DNA of 64,000 nucleotides from Serinicoccus chungangensis (GTDB lineage Bacteria > Actinomycetota > Actinomycetes > Actinomycetales > Dermatophilaceae): positions 1,984,001 through 2,048,000 of the forward strand of contig NZ_CP040887.1 of NCBI RefSeq assembly GCF_006337125.1, read 5' to 3'. Positions within the stretch are counted from its first letter, which is position 1, and every line of letters starts with the position of its first letter. Below, one piece after another: positions 60,836 to 64,000 of this stretch. Both the position numbers and the translations under genes were made by a program. The notes below the pieces were generated by a model. It searched no databases, had not been told where the DNA came from, and was given only the letters and a program-made list of their open reading frames with translations.

Positions 60836-61831
60836 ATGCCCCCCGCCGCCACCCCCCGCCGCACCGTCCTGCGCGTGGGCGCCGGCATCGCGACGGCGGC
60901 GCTGCTCGCCGGCTGCAGCGGAGAGCGGTTGCGCACCCCGTGGTCGCCCGACCCCTCGGCCGACGCGCAGGAGGGTCGCGCGACGCCGGACCTGCCCCTG
61001 CTGACCGATGTCCGGGACCGGGTCGCGACCTACCGCGACCTGCTGGCCCGCACCCGCCCGACCGGGGGACGCCGGGGGCTGGTGCGCACCCTCGACGACG
61101 TGTGGGTGACGCAGCAGGAACGCCTCGACCTCGTCCTGCAGGCGCTCGGCGCCGGTGGGGTCGGAGACGGCGGAGACGGCGGAGACGGCGGAGACGGCGG
61201 TGCGGCGGTCACCGCGCCCGGAGACGACGCCGCGGCCACCTCCGCCGGCCCGCTGGAGCTGGTGGAGGTCGGGCGCAGGGTCCGGGAGGACCTCTCCACC
61301 ATGCGCGAGGGTGTCGCGACCTCCACCTCGGTGCACCGTCCGATGCTGCTGTCCCTCGCCGCCCAGCACCTGGCGAGCGCGGAACGCCTCGGGGCCGGGA
61401 CGGACTGGCCCCCGCTCGTCGGACCGGTCGGGACGGCGGCGGTGCCGGTCCTCGCCCGCACCCGCCCCGCCATCTTCGCGCTGGAGGTCGTCGCGGCGCG
61501 CTCCGGCGGCGAGGAGCGCGAGGACTACGAGGAGGTGCTGGCAGCGCTGCGCTCGGTCACCCGCTCCCTCGTCACCCTGGCCGGGGACGCCGCCCCGGTG
61601 GCGCCGCTGGGCTACGACCTCCCCGAGCCGCTCGCCGACGCCGACCAGCGCCGCGCGCTCGCGCGGGCCGTGGTGCAGGACGTCGGACCGGCGGTGCTGA
61701 CGGTCGCCGACCGCGCCGGGCAGGACGGGGACCAGGTGGAGTCCTATATGCGGCTCGTCATGCAGGCCCGCCTCTGGGCCGACCGGCTGGGTGTCGCCGA
61801 CCAGGCCTTCCCCGGGATGAGCCTGCCCTGA
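60836..61831 (+). CDS. DUF4439 ferritin-like lipoprotein
   Basis: A 331-residue exported protein with an RR-containing signal sequence ([22 protein letters not shown]) ending in a lipobox Cys, a glycine/aspartate repeat, and a C-terminal DUF4439 domain (ferritin-like four-helix type) starting near [15 protein letters not shown] text at residue 180. Its function is unknown; metal or redox roles are only possible. ATG 60836 is divergent from rimP. Confidence 0.82.
   Translation: MPPAATPRRTVLRVGAGIATAALLAGCSGERLRTPWSPDPSADAQEGRATPDLPLLTDVRDRVATYRDLLARTRPTGGRRGLVRTLDDVWVTQQERLDLVLQALGAGGVGDGGDGGDGGDGGAAVTAPGDDAAATSAGPLELVEVGRRVREDLSTMREGVATSTSVHRPMLLSLAAQHLASAERLGAGTDWPPLVGPVGTAAVPVLARTRPAIFALEVVAARSGGEEREDYEEVLAALRSVTRSLVTLAGDAAPVAPLGYDLPEPLADADQRRALARAVVQDVGPAVLTVADRAGQDGDQVESYMRLVMQARLWADRLGVADQAFPGMSLP
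61163..61200. repeat. 9-base tandem repeat in the DUF4439 gene
   Basis: GGAGACGGC is repeated four times from 61163 to about 61200, encoding Gly-Asp-Gly units in the linker after the first domain. The copy number may vary between strains. Confidence 0.8.
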
Positions 61832-61862
61832 GCGACCCCGGCCGGCCAGGCAGACTGGGGGC

Positions 61863-63806
<1,944 letters not shown>

Positions 63807-63870
63807 CCACGGCGTGCCGGGCCAGGTCGGCCTGCCCGCGCCCGGCGCGGGCGTCTGCGAGCATGGGGGC

Positions 63871-64000
63871 GTGCGTATCTCCCCGGCCCTGGCCACCCTC
63901 GCCGCCGCACTGGTGCTGACGTCCTGCGACGCGGGCGACCCGGCTACCACCCAGGTGGCCCCCACCACCGAGGGGCGCGACGCGGCGACGACGTCCGCGA
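63871..64000 (+). CDS. Lipoprotein, N-terminal part only
   Basis: GTG 63871 opens a frame that begins MRISPALATLAAALVLTSC, a short signal peptide with the lipobox LTSC, followed by a Thr/Ala/Pro-rich stretch. It is cut by the right edge of the window after 43 residues, so no family can be named. Confidence 0.6.
   Translation, partial: MRISPALATLAAALVLTSCDAGDPATTQVAPTTEGRDAATTSA

Overview
The window looks like chromosomal core sequence from a very GC-rich actinobacterium, probably of the order Micrococcales. The reasons are the extreme G/C bias at third codon positions, frequent GTG starts, tightly overlapping stop/start junctions, and typical actinobacterial families (DUF3097, DUF4870, DUF4439, class I PPK2, 4-cysteine-rich DnaJ under HrcA/CIRCE, YlxR-NusA-InfB order). 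I cannot fix the genus from sequence alone. I see no prophage, insertion sequence, CRISPR array or rRNA operon.

Layout. 1-744 is the start of dhaK (cut by the window edge). 1194-9509, read leftwards, is one long operon: hrcA, dnaJ, rsmE, an MFS transporter, phoH, ybeY, a CorC/HlyC-type membrane protein and era. It is headed by a clear CIRCE operator that it shares with the divergent fumC. 9597-15090 holds fumC, DUF3097, DUF4870, hemW (leftward) and ppk2. 15097-20154 (leftward) holds trmB-lepA and a fasciclin/molybdopterin-oxidoreductase pair. 20807-27921 (rightward) is a glyoxylate/glycolate block: malate synthase, glcD-glcE-glcF, an IclR regulator and a PemK/MazF-like protein, the last five genes joined by 1- or 4-base overlaps. 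27906-38920 (leftward) holds a second MFS gene, tRNA-Ala(GGC), a phosphatase, rsfS-nadD, proA, proB, obgE-rpmA-rplU and an RNase E/G gene. 39331-41613 is serC-serA. 41684-42991 is an MFS gene broken by a stop codon.

43004-50265 is the most accessory-looking part: a SorC-type regulator divergent from a sugar/polyol ABC transporter (binding protein and two permeases, no ATPase), a mannitol/arabinitol-type dehydrogenase and a xylulokinase. Together these suggest uptake of a pentitol such as D-arabitol, oxidation to D-xylulose and phosphorylation. A perfect 46-base palindrome closes this operon. From 50346 leftward-reading genes resume: acyl-CoA synthetase, rodA-like, ribF, truB, rbfA, infB, ylxR, nusA and rimP, that is, a translation/transcription-factor operon. 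The right end (60836-64000) holds a DUF4439 lipoprotein, a DUF255 thioredoxin-fold protein and a truncated lipoprotein.

Three genes carry reading-frame lesions (glcF, the RNase E tail, an MFS gene); two of them are one-base losses in runs of C, so sequence error must be considered. The most unusual non-gene signal is the octamer GGTATGCC/GGCATACC, seen 17 times by eye on both strands and often at gene starts, far more often than base composition would predict. Other regulatory signals worth attention are a GlxR/CRP-like palindrome before the molybdopterin oxidoreductase and a long inverted repeat before malate synthase.
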